From assembly GCF_002836775.1 (NCBI RefSeq), contig NZ_PJAQ01000008.1:39811-103810 (forward strand): a stretch of DNA of 64,000 bases, read 5' to 3'. Each line of letters begins with the position of its first letter. Position 1 is the stretch's first letter. Both the position numbers and the translations under genes were made by a program. This document shows, piece by piece, positions 19,482 to 29,289 of this stretch. The notes beneath the pieces are model-generated. The model was not told where the DNA came from, did no database searches, and saw only the letters and a program-made list of their open reading frames with translations. The stretch is from Colwellia sp. 12G3. GTDB lineage: Bacteria > Pseudomonadota > Gammaproteobacteria > Enterobacterales > Alteromonadaceae.

Positions 19482-21797
19482 GTGTCAGAGCATTTTAGTA
19501 AAAAACCCAAAAAAGCCGGTGGTCTTTCGTCATTAACATCGACCTTAAAACACATAATACAAAGCCAACAACCGCAAACAAATGTCAAAAATTTATTAAA
19601 GGCAAATAAAGACAAGGGCTTTGATTGCCCTGGTTGTGCCTGGGGAGATCAAAAAGAAGAATTACTGCAATTTTGTGAAAATGGCGCCAAAGCTATTGCT
19701 TGGGAGTCAACCAGTAAAAAAGTCGGCGCTGATTTTTTCGCCCAGTACAGTGTCCGCCAGTTACAAAAGCAAAGTGATTATTGGTTAGAGTACCAAGGTC
19801 GGTTAACTGAGCCGATGAAGTACAACAAACAAACCGACCATTATGAACCTATTGACTGGCAAGCCGCGTATCAACTGATAGGCGATAAACTCAAGAGTTT
19901 ATCATCCCCCAATGAAGCTGAATTTTATACTTCTGGCCGCGCCAGCAATGAAGCCTCGTTTCTTTATCAATTATTTGGCCGACTCTACGGTACTAATAAC
20001 TTTCCCGACTGCTCAAATATGTGTCACGAAGCCAGTGGTGTAGCGTTAAATGAATCGATTGGCATTGGCAAAGGCACGGTAATATTAGACGATTTTGACC
20101 ACGCTGATGCGATATTTGTTTTTGGACAAAACCCAGGAACCAACCACCCTCGAATGATGAATGCCCTGCGCAAAGCCGCACGAGGTGGCTGCAAAGTTGT
20201 CAGTTTTAACAATTTAAAGGAAGTGGCACTAGAACGTTTTGCCAGTCCGCAAGACCCTGTAGAACTATTTACCACTAAAGCAACGACAATTAGCCATGCT
20301 TATTTCACCCCTAAATTAGGTGGAGATATGGCGGCTGTTCGTGGCATGGTAAAAATTATTCTCGCGCGTAACGCAGAGCTAACAGCAAACGGCGAGCCTG
20401 CCATAATTGATAAGGATTTTATTAAACAACATTGCCAACAATTTGAACAATATCAGCAAGTAGTTAGTGACACCTCATGGCAACAAATTGAGCAGCAATC
20501 GGGGCTATCATTTGAACAATTATTGCAAGCTACCGATGTATTTTTGGCTGCAGAGAAAGTCATTTGTACTTGGGCAATGGGTATCACTCAACACAAACAT
20601 TCAGTCGCAACCATTCAAGAAATTGTTAATTTACAGTTGTTGTCTGGCAATATCGGTAAAAAAGGTGCTGGCTTGTGTCCTGTTCGGGGTCATTCAAATG
20701 TGCAAGGTAATCGCACCATGGGCATCAATGAAAAACCAACCGCTGCTTTTATCGACAAGCTTTCGGAAGCTGTTAATACTCAACTACCGAAAGAAAAAGG
20801 CCATAACGTTTATTATGCATTAAATGCTTTATTGGAGAAAACCAGTAAGGTACTGATTTGTTTAGGTGGTAATATCGCGCAAGCTGCGCCAGATACAGAG
20901 CAAACCCATCAAGCATTAAAAAATACTGAATTGAATGTACAAATAAGCACTAAGCTCAACCGTAGTCATTTGTGTATCGGTCAAGACGCTCTTATTCTAC
21001 CTTGCTTAGGTCGTACCGAAATAGATAACCAAGACACGGGTGAGCAATTTATTACCGTGGAAGATACTTTTAGCATGGTACATGCTTCGCAAGGTAGCGT
21101 GGTCCCCTTAACAACTTCATTGCGCTCTGAAACCGCCATTGTCGCAGACATCGCTGACGCAACCTTAAAAAACTCGAGCATTAACTGGCAACAATTGAAA
21201 GGAAACTATGATCTGATACGCGATTTAATCGAACAAAGCATTCCTGGATTTACCAATTTTAATCTGCAGCTTGACCAACCTGGTGGTTTTTATCTTGGTA
21301 ACAGTGCAGCACAACTCAAATGGAGCAATTTTCAAGAAAAAGCGCTGTTCTCTGCTCACACTCTGCCAACAAGTATTGTCAATATTTCTGCGGATAAAAT
21401 AAACGATCTTCAAAATAAGAACCAGCCACTTTATACCCTGCAATCGTTGCGCTCTCATGATCAATACAATACGACTATCTATGGCATGAATGATAGATAT
21501 AGAGGCATTAGTAACGCAAGAAACGTACTGTTTATCAATAAAAAAGATGCCCTAAAACAAGGTTTTAAAAATGAAGACTATGTCGACATCACCTCGATTT
21601 GGTCTGATAACAAAAATCGAACGGTAGATAACTTCATACTGTGTTTTTATGATATTCCAAGAAGTAATCTTGCCGCTTATTATCCAGAAACCAATCCTCT
21701 GGTACCACTGGATAGTTATGGTGATAGATCTTATACCCCAACGTCAAAATCGGTTGCGGTAATCATCAACAAAGCTAAAAACCCACCGCTGATTTAA
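19482..21797 (+). CDS. Molybdopterin oxidoreductase, YdeP/FdhA-like alpha subunit
   Basis: I choose the GTG at 19482 because AAGG lies 8 bases upstream; the in-frame GTG at 19473 overlaps that site. The product has 771 residues. It carries the YdeP-type N-terminal Cys motif DCPGCAWGD, then SGRASNEASFLYQLFGR, FGQNPGTNHPRM, GNIGKKGAGLCPVRGHSNVQGNRTMG in pattern, and a C-terminal molydopterin-dinucleotide domain (NDRYRGISNARNV). It belongs with formate-dehydrogenase-H-like proteins of unknown natural substrate. No iron-sulphur or membrane subunit is adjacent. It converges on fdhD, which fits a need for sulphuration. The 19160-19481 gap shows no other element. Confidence 0.9.
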   Translation: MSEHFSKKPKKAGGLSSLTSTLKHIIQSQQPQTNVKNLLKANKDKGFDCPGCAWGDQKEELLQFCENGAKAIAWESTSKKVGADFFAQYSVRQLQKQSDYWLEYQGRLTEPMKYNKQTDHYEPIDWQAAYQLIGDKLKSLSSPNEAEFYTSGRASNEASFLYQLFGRLYGTNNFPDCSNMCHEASGVALNESIGIGKGTVILDDFDHADAIFVFGQNPGTNHPRMMNALRKAARGGCKVVSFNNLKEVALERFASPQDPVELFTTKATTISHAYFTPKLGGDMAAVRGMVKIILARNAELTANGEPAIIDKDFIKQHCQQFEQYQQVVSDTSWQQIEQQSGLSFEQLLQATDVFLAAEKVICTWAMGITQHKHSVATIQEIVNLQLLSGNIGKKGAGLCPVRGHSNVQGNRTMGINEKPTAAFIDKLSEAVNTQLPKEKGHNVYYALNALLEKTSKVLICLGGNIAQAAPDTEQTHQALKNTELNVQISTKLNRSHLCIGQDALILPCLGRTEIDNQDTGEQFITVEDTFSMVHASQGSVVPLTTSLRSETAIVADIADATLKNSSINWQQLKGNYDLIRDLIEQSIPGFTNFNLQLDQPGGFYLGNSAAQLKWSNFQEKALFSAHTLPTSIVNISADKINDLQNKNQPLYTLQSLRSHDQYNTTIYGMNDRYRGISNARNVLFINKKDALKQGFKNEDYVDITSIWSDNKNRTVDNFILCFYDIPRSNLAAYYPETNPLVPLDSYGDRSYTPTSKSVAVIINKAKNPPLI

Positions 21798-21842
21798 CGT
21801 CTATTTAGCGGTTTTGTGCCAAATAAACTTTATAGCATTAGA

Positions 21843-21864
21843 TGAGAAACATCTTTGTTTCTCA
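21843..21864. terminator. Possible hairpin terminator between the oxidoreductase and fdhD
   Basis: TGAGAAAC and GTTTCTCA form an 8-bp stem with a 6-base loop in the convergent gap. The following T run is weak on the plus strand, so termination is plausible but not certain. Confidence 0.4.
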
Positions 21865-21951
21865 CTTTCAAGTCATCTTAGCTTATCCAAGTTGCAGGGA
21901 GAAAAAGTGACAAGGTGTGCACTGATTTTTCTATTAGAGATTTGTCGACTG

Positions 21952-22905
21952 TTATTTAATATTATTTGTTAAGCGCCAATCACCATGATAAACATTAAAG
22001 CCTTTATTACTGACAAAACCTATCAAGGTTAAGTTAAATTGTTTAGCTGCTTGTATGGCGAGGTCTGAAGGGGCTCCAACGCCCACCAATACACTAATAC
22101 CCGCCATAATAGTTTTCTGTACTATTTCAAAACTTATTCGACCACTAACCAGTAAGATCCATAAAGGCGCTTTTTGCACAGCTTTATCCGAAGCTAATAA
22201 GGCACCAATAACTTTATCTACTGCATTATGACGACCAATATCCTCATAGAGTTGCTGTATATTTAATTGTTGATCAAACAAGGCCGCGCCATGAACTCCA
22301 CCTGTTTTGTCAAAAAGACCTTGTTCACGCCGCATTTTACTCGACAATAACAATATTGATTGCGCCGCAAGTACGTTTTTATGTTCAGAATAAGATAAGT
22401 TGATGTCCGTTTTTAATTGTAGTGTTTTTAATGACGTTGCACCGCAAAGGCCACAACTAGAATAGCTCACCATATATCTATCTAATATAGATAAGTCTGG
22501 GATAAAACCATCAATAAATCTTACTAACCATTCGTTATGTTTACCTTCACCTGGAACATCTTCTGATGCTATTTTTATTGATTCCACAGTAGTAAGTTGC
22601 TTTATTACTCCTTCACTATGTAACAAGCCAATAATCAAAAAATAATCATGTCCAGGTGTACGCATAGTAATAGTGAATACTTTGCTTTTCTCTACACCTT
22701 GCTCTAACCAAGATAAAGTGATTTGCAACGGTTGTTCAACAATAACGATATCTGCACTCGCTTTTCTTGTCAGTATGTTCTGATTGTTTGCTGTAACTTC
22801 ACCTGAAGTCTCGTTTAAAGTATCTCCTGAATATTCATGAGAAAACTCGTAACTAACCTTGTTGATTTTTTTTGTGGAATATTCAGATAATTCAGTATTT
22901 GGCAT
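21952..22905 (-). CDS. fdhD: Formate dehydrogenase accessory sulphurtransferase FdhD
   Basis: The 317-residue protein has the FdhD family features: EQPLQITL, the TPGHDYFLIIGLLHSEGVI segment, the Cys pair in SSCGLCGATS, the DKTGGVHGAAL segment and EDIGRHNAVDKVIG. FdhD moves sulphur from IscS to the molybdenum cofactor of formate dehydrogenases. The first ~40 residues are a variable extension compared with E. coli. It faces the YdeP-like oxidoreductase, its likely client. Confidence 0.95.
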   Translation of the reverse strand: MPNTELSEYSTKKINKVSYEFSHEYSGDTLNETSGEVTANNQNILTRKASADIVIVEQPLQITLSWLEQGVEKSKVFTITMRTPGHDYFLIIGLLHSEGVIKQLTTVESIKIASEDVPGEGKHNEWLVRFIDGFIPDLSILDRYMVSYSSCGLCGATSLKTLQLKTDINLSYSEHKNVLAAQSILLLSSKMRREQGLFDKTGGVHGAALFDQQLNIQQLYEDIGRHNAVDKVIGALLASDKAVQKAPLWILLVSGRISFEIVQKTIMAGISVLVGVGAPSDLAIQAAKQFNLTLIGFVSNKGFNVYHGDWRLTNNIK

Positions 22906-23122
22906 ATAAAATTTAACACTGCTTAATGATGCTTAATGCCTGAAAGTTTACCCGCTTACTTTCATACAATAAAGGTGTTGTTGCACTGTTTAATAAGTCA
23001 TGACGTTAACTATTGTATACCTTTTGTTGCAACGCCAATAATCAGCGTTAAATTTGCATTATTATTATTTATGACATTACATTATGCTTACAGTAAAGCT
23101 GTTAATTATAGAGCAGGATAGT

Positions 23123-24232
23123 ATGGAAAAGGTAAACGTTCTCATCATTGGGGCGGGTGTTATTGGTCTAGCAATCGCTGCAAAAATCAGCCAACTTTTT
23201 GATGATGTTTTATTGGTTGACAAAAATGTTAGTTTTGGTGAAGAAACCAGTAGTCGTAACAGTGAAGTGATTCATGCGGGTATTTATTACCCGAAAAACA
23301 GCCTTAAAGCTAAATTATGTGTGCGAGGTAAAAAAATGCTTTACCAATATTGCCATGAGCGCCATATTCCGGTAAATAAAATTGGTAAATTATTGGTTGC
23401 CCAAGGTGCAGAAGAAGAAGCTTTTCTAAAGAAAATACAAATTAGCGCTCGAAGTAATGGTGTGGATGATTTGACTTGGATTGACCAAGAGACCTTAAAG
23501 CATCTTGAACCAAAATTGCAGGCAACCGCGGCTTTGCATTCCCCTTCAACAGGCATTATTGACAGCCATGCTTATATGCAAAGTTTATTAGCACAAGCAG
23601 AACAAGATAACGCCATGTTTGTCGCGCAAACCAAGATGGTTAACGCATCACCTACAAAAGATGGTTTTAAAGTTATTTTAGAATGCCAAGGTGAGTTGTT
23701 AACGATTAAGTGTAAGTATTTAATTAATTGTGCTGGCTTGCACAGTGAATCAGTTGCTCATACTATTGAAGGGCTGAAAAAATCTTACATCCCTAAGTTA
23801 CATTGGTGTCGCGGACATTATTTTTCTTATCAAGGTAAAAGCCCTTTTAAACAGCTCATTTACCCTGTGCCACGCGACAACGGCTTAGGGATTCATGCGT
23901 CACTTGATATGGGCGGACAATTAAAATTTGGTCCCGATACGCAATATATAGAGCAGCTGGATTATGATTTTCCAGAAAAGCTCAAAGAAAAATTCATAAA
24001 ACAAGTCTCAGAATACTTTCCTACTTTAACACCAGATAAGTTACAACCTGCCTATGCTGGTATACGCCCTAAATTACAAGCTGCCGATGGCCCCTTTAAA
24101 GACTTTGTTATTCAAACCAGTGAAATACATCAACTTAAGGGCCTAATAAATTTATTCGGCATTGATTCGCCTGGTCTTACGTCTAGTTTAGCCATCGCAG
24201 AGTATGTCGCTGAAAAACTAAAAGTTGATTAA
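23123..24232 (+). CDS. FAD-dependent oxidoreductase, L-2-hydroxyglutarate oxidase-like
   Basis: I choose the ATG at 23123, which has AGGA 5 bases upstream and begins MEKVNVLIIGAGVIGLAIA, a dinucleotide-binding fold; 13 upstream codons are in frame. The 369-residue protein has the DAO-family pattern VDKNVSFGEETSSRNSEVIHAG, then GIYYPKNSLKAKLCVRGKKM, which is characteristic of the LhgO/L2HGDH branch. The C-terminus has GIRPKLQ and LFGIDSPGLTSSLAIAEYV. It probably oxidises a 2-hydroxy acid and passes electrons to the quinone pool. No csiD or gab genes are near, so I do not assign lhgO. Confidence 0.85.
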   Translation: MEKVNVLIIGAGVIGLAIAAKISQLFDDVLLVDKNVSFGEETSSRNSEVIHAGIYYPKNSLKAKLCVRGKKMLYQYCHERHIPVNKIGKLLVAQGAEEEAFLKKIQISARSNGVDDLTWIDQETLKHLEPKLQATAALHSPSTGIIDSHAYMQSLLAQAEQDNAMFVAQTKMVNASPTKDGFKVILECQGELLTIKCKYLINCAGLHSESVAHTIEGLKKSYIPKLHWCRGHYFSYQGKSPFKQLIYPVPRDNGLGIHASLDMGGQLKFGPDTQYIEQLDYDFPEKLKEKFIKQVSEYFPTLTPDKLQPAYAGIRPKLQAADGPFKDFVIQTSEIHQLKGLINLFGIDSPGLTSSLAIAEYVAEKLKVD

Positions 24233-24376
24233 TACCGATCACATTAAATTGGTGTTTTTTTGAGCACATGGAAAGTAAATGGGGCAATAAGCTGGCTATT
24301 GGGATAAAGAGCAACGCTGACGTGACGTATTTCAGCCAACACATGTGCGTAATAATTTAATGAAATTGGTATAATT
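24229..24376. repeat. MITE-like repeat, copy 1
   Basis: A 148-bp non-coding element with imperfect terminal inverted repeats: ATACCGATCACATTAAATT at the left, and at the right the reverse complement ATACCAATTTCATTAAATT (16 of 19 identical). It shares an internal block (24290-24332, starting AGCTGGCTATTGGGAT) with the element at 30069-30228, in the same orientation and at the same distance from the right end. It begins inside the stop codon of the upstream oxidoreductase gene. Confidence 0.6.
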
Positions 24377-24524
24377 GCTAATGCTGTATTACCTTTAAAG
24401 TAGCGCCTATTTTTAAGTTCTCTTTTCTCAAACTAATCAACTATCGTTATTTTGGCTTTAATGTGGTTATACTTTGATTTAGATATTTAATTAAGTTCAC
24501 ATACTTTAAGGGATGATTTTTTCT

Positions 24525-25793
24525 ATGAAAGTAGTAAAGGATACTCAACGAAGCAAAGGATTTTATGCATCTATACTACTGGTTTTGCTAACATTAATCA
24601 GCTTAGTATTATTGTTTCTCAACATAGAAAAACACAAAACAATTAATTTAAATTATGCTGATGTGAACGTCATGGATGATCGTGCGGTGCTAGGTGCATC
24701 AGTAGCGACCGTAGTTAAAACCAATCAAGGTCTTGAATTTACCTGCCAAATAACAAAATCACATCTAGCTCAGCCCTATTGTGAGTTAATTATAAATTTA
24801 CAAGATTTAAGCAAACAAGCTCCTTTTACCGGTTTAGATCTGTCTAATTTTGAGCAAATTGGTTTATGGATACAACATAAACATCCAACACAGCCGGGTA
24901 CTCGTATTGAATTACGCAACTTTGATTCAGAATACTCTAATAAAGAAAATCAAATAATATTAAAACATAACAGTTTAGAGTATTTAGAGGCATACGTGAC
25001 TAACCCTGTTTGGCTAAAACTGAATGATTTTGCGATCCCTCAATGGTGGCACAATAGTCATAATTTAACGCTAACACATGGCGGTACTGATTTTTCAAAC
25101 ATATATTCAATAGCCATAGCGCCAAGTACGCAAGTGCAAGAGGGAAACTATCAGCTAACTATTGAACGCATTGAATTAAAAGGTCAGTATATTAGTACCG
25201 CAACACTTATTTCCGTGTTAATCATGATATGGAGCATAGCGCTGGGTTATGTCATCCGAGGTTTGAGAACAGCTGTAAAAGTAGCTATTGATATACCTGA
25301 GAAAGTAACCCAGACCATTGAATTCGGTACCATGAGTTGCCCCTTAACAGGCGCACTTAATCGTATTGGTTTACGAAAATGTTTTGATCAGTTAGCGCCA
25401 ACAGATTTAAAACATCTAAGTATTATTTTTATTAGTATTGATTACTTTGAAGATCTTTATTCAAAAAATGGTCAGAAAAAAGCGGATGAGGTTTTACAAA
25501 ATTTTGCCAACAAGGTTAACAGCACTAGCCGATCTAGTGATACCTTAGTCCGTTGGAATGTTGAAGAATTTTTATTAGTATGTCCTGATACGGCTATTTC
25601 ACCTGCGGTTGATGTTGCTGATAAAATCAGAAACGTGATCGAGAAAACCGTTTGGCCAAATAATATTAAAATAACCTGTAGTTCTGGTGTTGCCCAAATG
25701 CATGATGAGGATCTTAATGATTTAATTTCCCGTGCCAACAGGGCTCTGTATAAAGCAAAAAATAGCGGTAGCAATAGAACCGCGGCCGCTTAG
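24525..25793 (+). CDS. Membrane GGDEF-domain protein with degenerate active-site motif
   Basis: An AAGGG site 12 bases upstream favours ATG 24525 over the in-frame ATG 24513, which touches that site; the product has 422 residues. There is a TM helix (about 15-35), a periplasmic domain of about 165 residues (DVNVMDDRAVLGASV onward, beta-rich, with WLKLNDFAIPQWW), a second TM (about 230-250) and a GGDEF domain (about 265-420; CPLTGALNRIGL, NRALYKAKNSGSNR). The signature loop reads RWNVEEF instead of GG[DE]EF, so both glycines are lost. Catalysis is therefore unlikely; it may bind c-di-GMP or act as a sensor partner. No EAL gene is adjacent. Confidence 0.85.
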   Translation: MKVVKDTQRSKGFYASILLVLLTLISLVLLFLNIEKHKTINLNYADVNVMDDRAVLGASVATVVKTNQGLEFTCQITKSHLAQPYCELIINLQDLSKQAPFTGLDLSNFEQIGLWIQHKHPTQPGTRIELRNFDSEYSNKENQIILKHNSLEYLEAYVTNPVWLKLNDFAIPQWWHNSHNLTLTHGGTDFSNIYSIAIAPSTQVQEGNYQLTIERIELKGQYISTATLISVLIMIWSIALGYVIRGLRTAVKVAIDIPEKVTQTIEFGTMSCPLTGALNRIGLRKCFDQLAPTDLKHLSIIFISIDYFEDLYSKNGQKKADEVLQNFANKVNSTSRSSDTLVRWNVEEFLLVCPDTAISPAVDVADKIRNVIEKTVWPNNIKITCSSGVAQMHDEDLNDLISRANRALYKAKNSGSNRTAAA

Positions 25794-25843
25794 TTTCAAA
25801 TTAAAGCTGAGTAGATAACGACTAACACACTTAATGTTAGTCG

Positions 25844-27028
25844 TTAAGGATATAATAAATAAGGTTTTCGATTATGCTTAAATTTAATAATACCCGCTCG
25901 CCAACTTAATTTAATCTGCTCTGCACTTTGTCCCGAAATAATCGCTTTTCTTAATTTATCCGTACCGGCCAACCTATCCATAAATTTTGGACTATTAAAA
26001 AATGTGATACCTTGCTCTGCAAAAGCTTTATACCAGTGCAGGATGAAACGTAAATTTATTCCATGGCTATCAACTTGACGAAGATCCTCTCCTTGTAACT
26101 TTATATTCATGAGTTTAGGTTTAGTCGCGGCGCCTGGTGTTGAAATGGGTGTAAAGGTGAAATCTCCAATATGTATATTATCATGACCGATCACCTGAAA
26201 GGGAAAAGGTGTTCCTCGACCAATACTTACTGGCGTTGCTTCAAAAAACGCTAATGACGGATACAAAGCGATTGAATGAGCATTAGGTAAATTGGGACTC
26301 GGTTTTGTTGGCAGACTGTACGCTAAGTTTCGTCGATAATTTTTTACTTTAACAACGCTAAGAGCAAGTTCTTTGTCACTTGCTAACCAGCCTTCCCCTT
26401 TAATCATTAGTGCAAGCTCTGCGACAGTCATGCCGTGTAATAAAGGTATTGGATGCATGCCAACGAATGAACGAAACTCTTTTTCCAGTATTGGGCCATC
26501 AACAATAGCGCCATTGGGGTTAGGTCTATCTAAAACAATAAATTCGACATCGGCATCAGACGCGGCTTCCATCATATAATGCATAGTACTGATATAAGTA
26601 TAAAAACGAACACCAACATCTTGAATATCAAAGACGATAACATCGAGATTATCCATAGTGCTTATCGACGGTTTACGGTTTTTACCGTAAAGTGATACCA
26701 GAGGGATACCCGTTTTAGTATCAACACTTGAATCAAACTTTTCACCGGCATCTCTATCACCTCGAAAACCATGCTCAGGCGCAAAGATCATGCTGACATC
26801 GATGTTTTTTTTCAATAAAACATCCACTAAATGCTCATCAAACACTTTAGAGGTTTGATTGACCACTAACCCGACCCTTTTTCCCTTGAGCTGCGGTAAG
26901 TATTGCTCAATTTGCTCCGCACCAACAATTATTGGATTTTTGGCACTCACCGATACGCTAAAACAACCGATAGAAAAGAGACATAGTGCAAGGATTGCTT
27001 TGAAAAGCATAGTTAACTTCATTGGCAC
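25844..27028 (-). CDS. namZ: Exo-beta-N-acetylmuramidase NamZ family (DUF1343)
   Basis: The 394-residue protein has a Sec signal (about 1-30, ending SVSAK). It matches the DUF1343 pattern: KGKRVGLVVNQTS, MIFAPEHGFRGDRDAGEKFDSSVD, GIPLVSLYG, VIVFDIQDVGVRFYTYISTMHYMMEAA, LDRPNPNGAIVDGPILE and SIGRGTPFPFQVIG. NamZ in Bacillus subtilis releases MurNAc from the non-reducing end of peptidoglycan chains. It follows murQ by only 4 bp in the same operon, so the MurNAc it frees in the periplasm is probably catabolised through MurNAc-6-P. The start could be Met1 or Met3. Confidence 0.9.
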   Translation of the reverse strand: MPMKLTMLFKAILALCLFSIGCFSVSVSAKNPIIVGAEQIEQYLPQLKGKRVGLVVNQTSKVFDEHLVDVLLKKNIDVSMIFAPEHGFRGDRDAGEKFDSSVDTKTGIPLVSLYGKNRKPSISTMDNLDVIVFDIQDVGVRFYTYISTMHYMMEAASDADVEFIVLDRPNPNGAIVDGPILEKEFRSFVGMHPIPLLHGMTVAELALMIKGEGWLASDKELALSVVKVKNYRRNLAYSLPTKPSPNLPNAHSIALYPSLAFFEATPVSIGRGTPFPFQVIGHDNIHIGDFTFTPISTPGAATKPKLMNIKLQGEDLRQVDSHGINLRFILHWYKAFAEQGITFFNSPKFMDRLAGTDKLRKAIISGQSAEQIKLSWRAGIIKFKHNRKPYLLYP

Positions 27029-27032
27029 GACC

Positions 27033-27959
27033 TTAACAACCTTGCTGCTCTACCGCTTTACGAAGAAAGCCTTTATTATTAACTAACGCAGCGTTGGCTT
27101 GAATACTATCTAAGCCTGTTAAGACCATTAAGCTTGCCAGTTTTGTCTGATTATCTGCTTTTTTTAAGGCTTGCTCTGCGGTAATAAAATCACATTCTGT
27201 TGCCTGCATAACAATCCTAACAGCACGTGCGTATAACTTTTCATTGCTGGCAGTAACATCAATCATTAAGTTTTGATACGTTTTACCACTACGGATCATA
27301 CTGGCTGTGCTGAGCATATTCAAAATTAGCTTCTGTGCAGTCCCTGATTTCATTCGGGTAGAGCCTGTTAATATTTCTGCGCCAACTATCGCACAGATAT
27401 CAACATCACTGTTTTGCGCATATAAGGTGTTAGCACTACAACTGATACCGATAACTTTAGCTCCTCGTTTTTTGGCAAAAGCCATTGCTGATAAAACATA
27501 AGGCGTACGACCGCTAGCAGCAATACCCACTAAAACATCTTTGCTAGATAAATTAACTGCGTTTAAATCATCAATGGCCAACTGTTTATTGTCTTCCGCG
27601 CCTTCAACCGCTTTATACATAGCACCCGTTCCTCCGGCAAGAATTCCAATAACTTGTTCACTCGATACACTAAAAGTTGGCGGACACTCTACGGCATCAA
27701 GTACGCCTAATCGGCCACTAGTACCTGCGCCGATATAAATTAGTCGTCCACCACATGCAAAGGCTTCGACAATAAAATCAACTCCTTGCGCTATTTCTGG
27801 TAAAAGTTGACCCACAATGGCAGCAACGGTTTTATCTTCAGTATTTATTTTTTTGAGTACACCCAATGAATCAAGCAAATCTATATCTAGGGTGTTAGGA
27901 TTTTGTCCTTCGGTAGTAATGTGTTTAAGCTCATTAACTAAGTTTACTTTCGTGTCCAT
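27033..27959 (-). CDS. murQ: N-acetylmuramic acid 6-phosphate etherase MurQ
   Basis: The 308-residue SIS-domain protein has the family motifs IYIGAGTSGRLGVLDAVECPPTFS, GIAASGRTPYVLSAM, LTGSTRMKSGTAQKLILNM and VDVTASNEKL-like DVTASNEKLYARA. The catalytic Glu lies in DAVECPPT. It removes lactate from MurNAc-6-P to give GlcNAc-6-P in the cytoplasm. It is the first gene of a two-gene operon with namZ and is divergent from alr. No anmK, MurNAc kinase or transporter is within the window. Confidence 0.97.
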   Translation of the reverse strand: MDTKVNLVNELKHITTEGQNPNTLDIDLLDSLGVLKKINTEDKTVAAIVGQLLPEIAQGVDFIVEAFACGGRLIYIGAGTSGRLGVLDAVECPPTFSVSSEQVIGILAGGTGAMYKAVEGAEDNKQLAIDDLNAVNLSSKDVLVGIAASGRTPYVLSAMAFAKKRGAKVIGISCSANTLYAQNSDVDICAIVGAEILTGSTRMKSGTAQKLILNMLSTASMIRSGKTYQNLMIDVTASNEKLYARAVRIVMQATECDFITAEQALKKADNQTKLASLMVLTGLDSIQANAALVNNKGFLRKAVEQQGC

Positions 27960-28191
27960 TAAATCATCTCGTTTGGGTGTATTGGCCTTTCCTTAAAATT
28001 AATTAAGTCTAATCAATTTCGGTGCTTAACCATAAAGATTACAATTAAGCTAAGGCGCACAATATTTATCATGGTACACTGATCACTTATAATAAATAGA
28101 AAAATTAACGACCTTTTTAGTAGTCGAATAATTAATGTTTCCGCCTTTATTTATCCGTAAATCATTCATCAGTAAATTATCAGTCATATAC

Positions 28192-29274
28192 ATGAACCAT
28201 ACCTCCAGACATACACAAGCAGTTATCGACCTAGACGCCTTAGTAAAGAATTATCAATATATTGATAATCTCGCCAGCAAAAGTAATACCATTGCCGTTA
28301 TTAAAGCAGACGCCTATGGCCATGATGCCAGTAAAGTAGCTCAAGCCCTAAGTTCGAAAGTAACTCTATTTGCGGTTGGTTTTATTGATGAAGCGTTAGC
28401 ACTGCGAAATGATGGCATTAGCAAAACAGTGCTAATCCTTGAAGGTCCATTTAAAGAAAGTGATTTCGAGTTAGCGCAAGAAAATGATTTTTCTTTAATG
28501 TTGCACAGTGATTATCAAATTAAATGGCTACGATCTATGACCCCTGAATTTTCAGGTGATATCTGGCTAAAAGTTGATACTGGGATGAACCGCTTGGGTT
28601 TCCAGGTTGAGCAAGTAGACAGCATCATGTCGCAGCTCACGGCTCAACAAAGAAAAAAATTAGTGTTGTGCTCACATTTTTCGACGGCTGAACAAGTTGA
28701 TAGTGCTAAACCTTTAGAACAACTGGCGAAATTAAAGAAATTAGTGTCACAATACGGCTGTCAATTTAGTATGGCTAATTCTGCTGGTATTTTAAATTGG
28801 CCAACGAGTCATGGCGATCATACTCGATTAGGATTAGCACTTTATGGCATATCCCCTATTGGTGAAAACCCATTAAGCCAACCCCTCATACCAGTTATGA
28901 CCTTACAAGCCAATATTATTGCTATCCATACAGTAAAAATTGGTGAATATGTCGGTTATGGCGATATCTGGCAAGCTCAACGAGAAACGATTCTAGCGAC
29001 CGTTGCTATTGGTTATGCTGATGGTTATCCACGTAACACTAAGTCAGGTACTCCTGTATCCATTAAAGGTGCTATTGCACCTGTGGTTGGTCGAGTTTCA
29101 ATGGATATGATCACGGTAGATATTACCGACTTAGAAAATGTAATAATCGGTGATATCGTTGAGTTGTGGGGCAAAAACATTAGTATTGATATTGTTGCTC
29201 AAAACAGCGATACCATTAATTATGAATTATTAACTCGCGTGTCTAAACGTGTACCCAAAGTCATTGCGAGTTAA
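28192..29274 (+). CDS. alr: Alanine racemase
   Basis: I start at the ATG at 28192, which gives 360 residues and the usual beginning (SRHTQAVIDLDAL); the upstream in-frame extension of 19 codons lacks similarity, and neither start has a strong ribosome site. The PLP Lys is in AVIKADAYGHD and the catalytic Tyr in AIGYADGYPR; VGRVSMDMITVDIT is the other signature. It makes D-alanine for peptidoglycan. It is divergent from the murQ-namZ operon, so the three genes share a cell-wall theme. Confidence 0.96.
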   Translation: MNHTSRHTQAVIDLDALVKNYQYIDNLASKSNTIAVIKADAYGHDASKVAQALSSKVTLFAVGFIDEALALRNDGISKTVLILEGPFKESDFELAQENDFSLMLHSDYQIKWLRSMTPEFSGDIWLKVDTGMNRLGFQVEQVDSIMSQLTAQQRKKLVLCSHFSTAEQVDSAKPLEQLAKLKKLVSQYGCQFSMANSAGILNWPTSHGDHTRLGLALYGISPIGENPLSQPLIPVMTLQANIIAIHTVKIGEYVGYGDIWQAQRETILATVAIGYADGYPRNTKSGTPVSIKGAIAPVVGRVSMDMITVDITDLENVIIGDIVELWGKNISIDIVAQNSDTINYELLTRVSKRVPKVIAS

Positions 29275-29289
29275 CTTATCAATACTTTT

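Noticed and set aside
27307..27738. Open frames antisense to murQ
   Set aside because: They mirror codon bias of the real gene and have no motifs or ribosome sites; the same holds for the antisense frames within uvrB, clpA, the MATE and monomeric icd genes.
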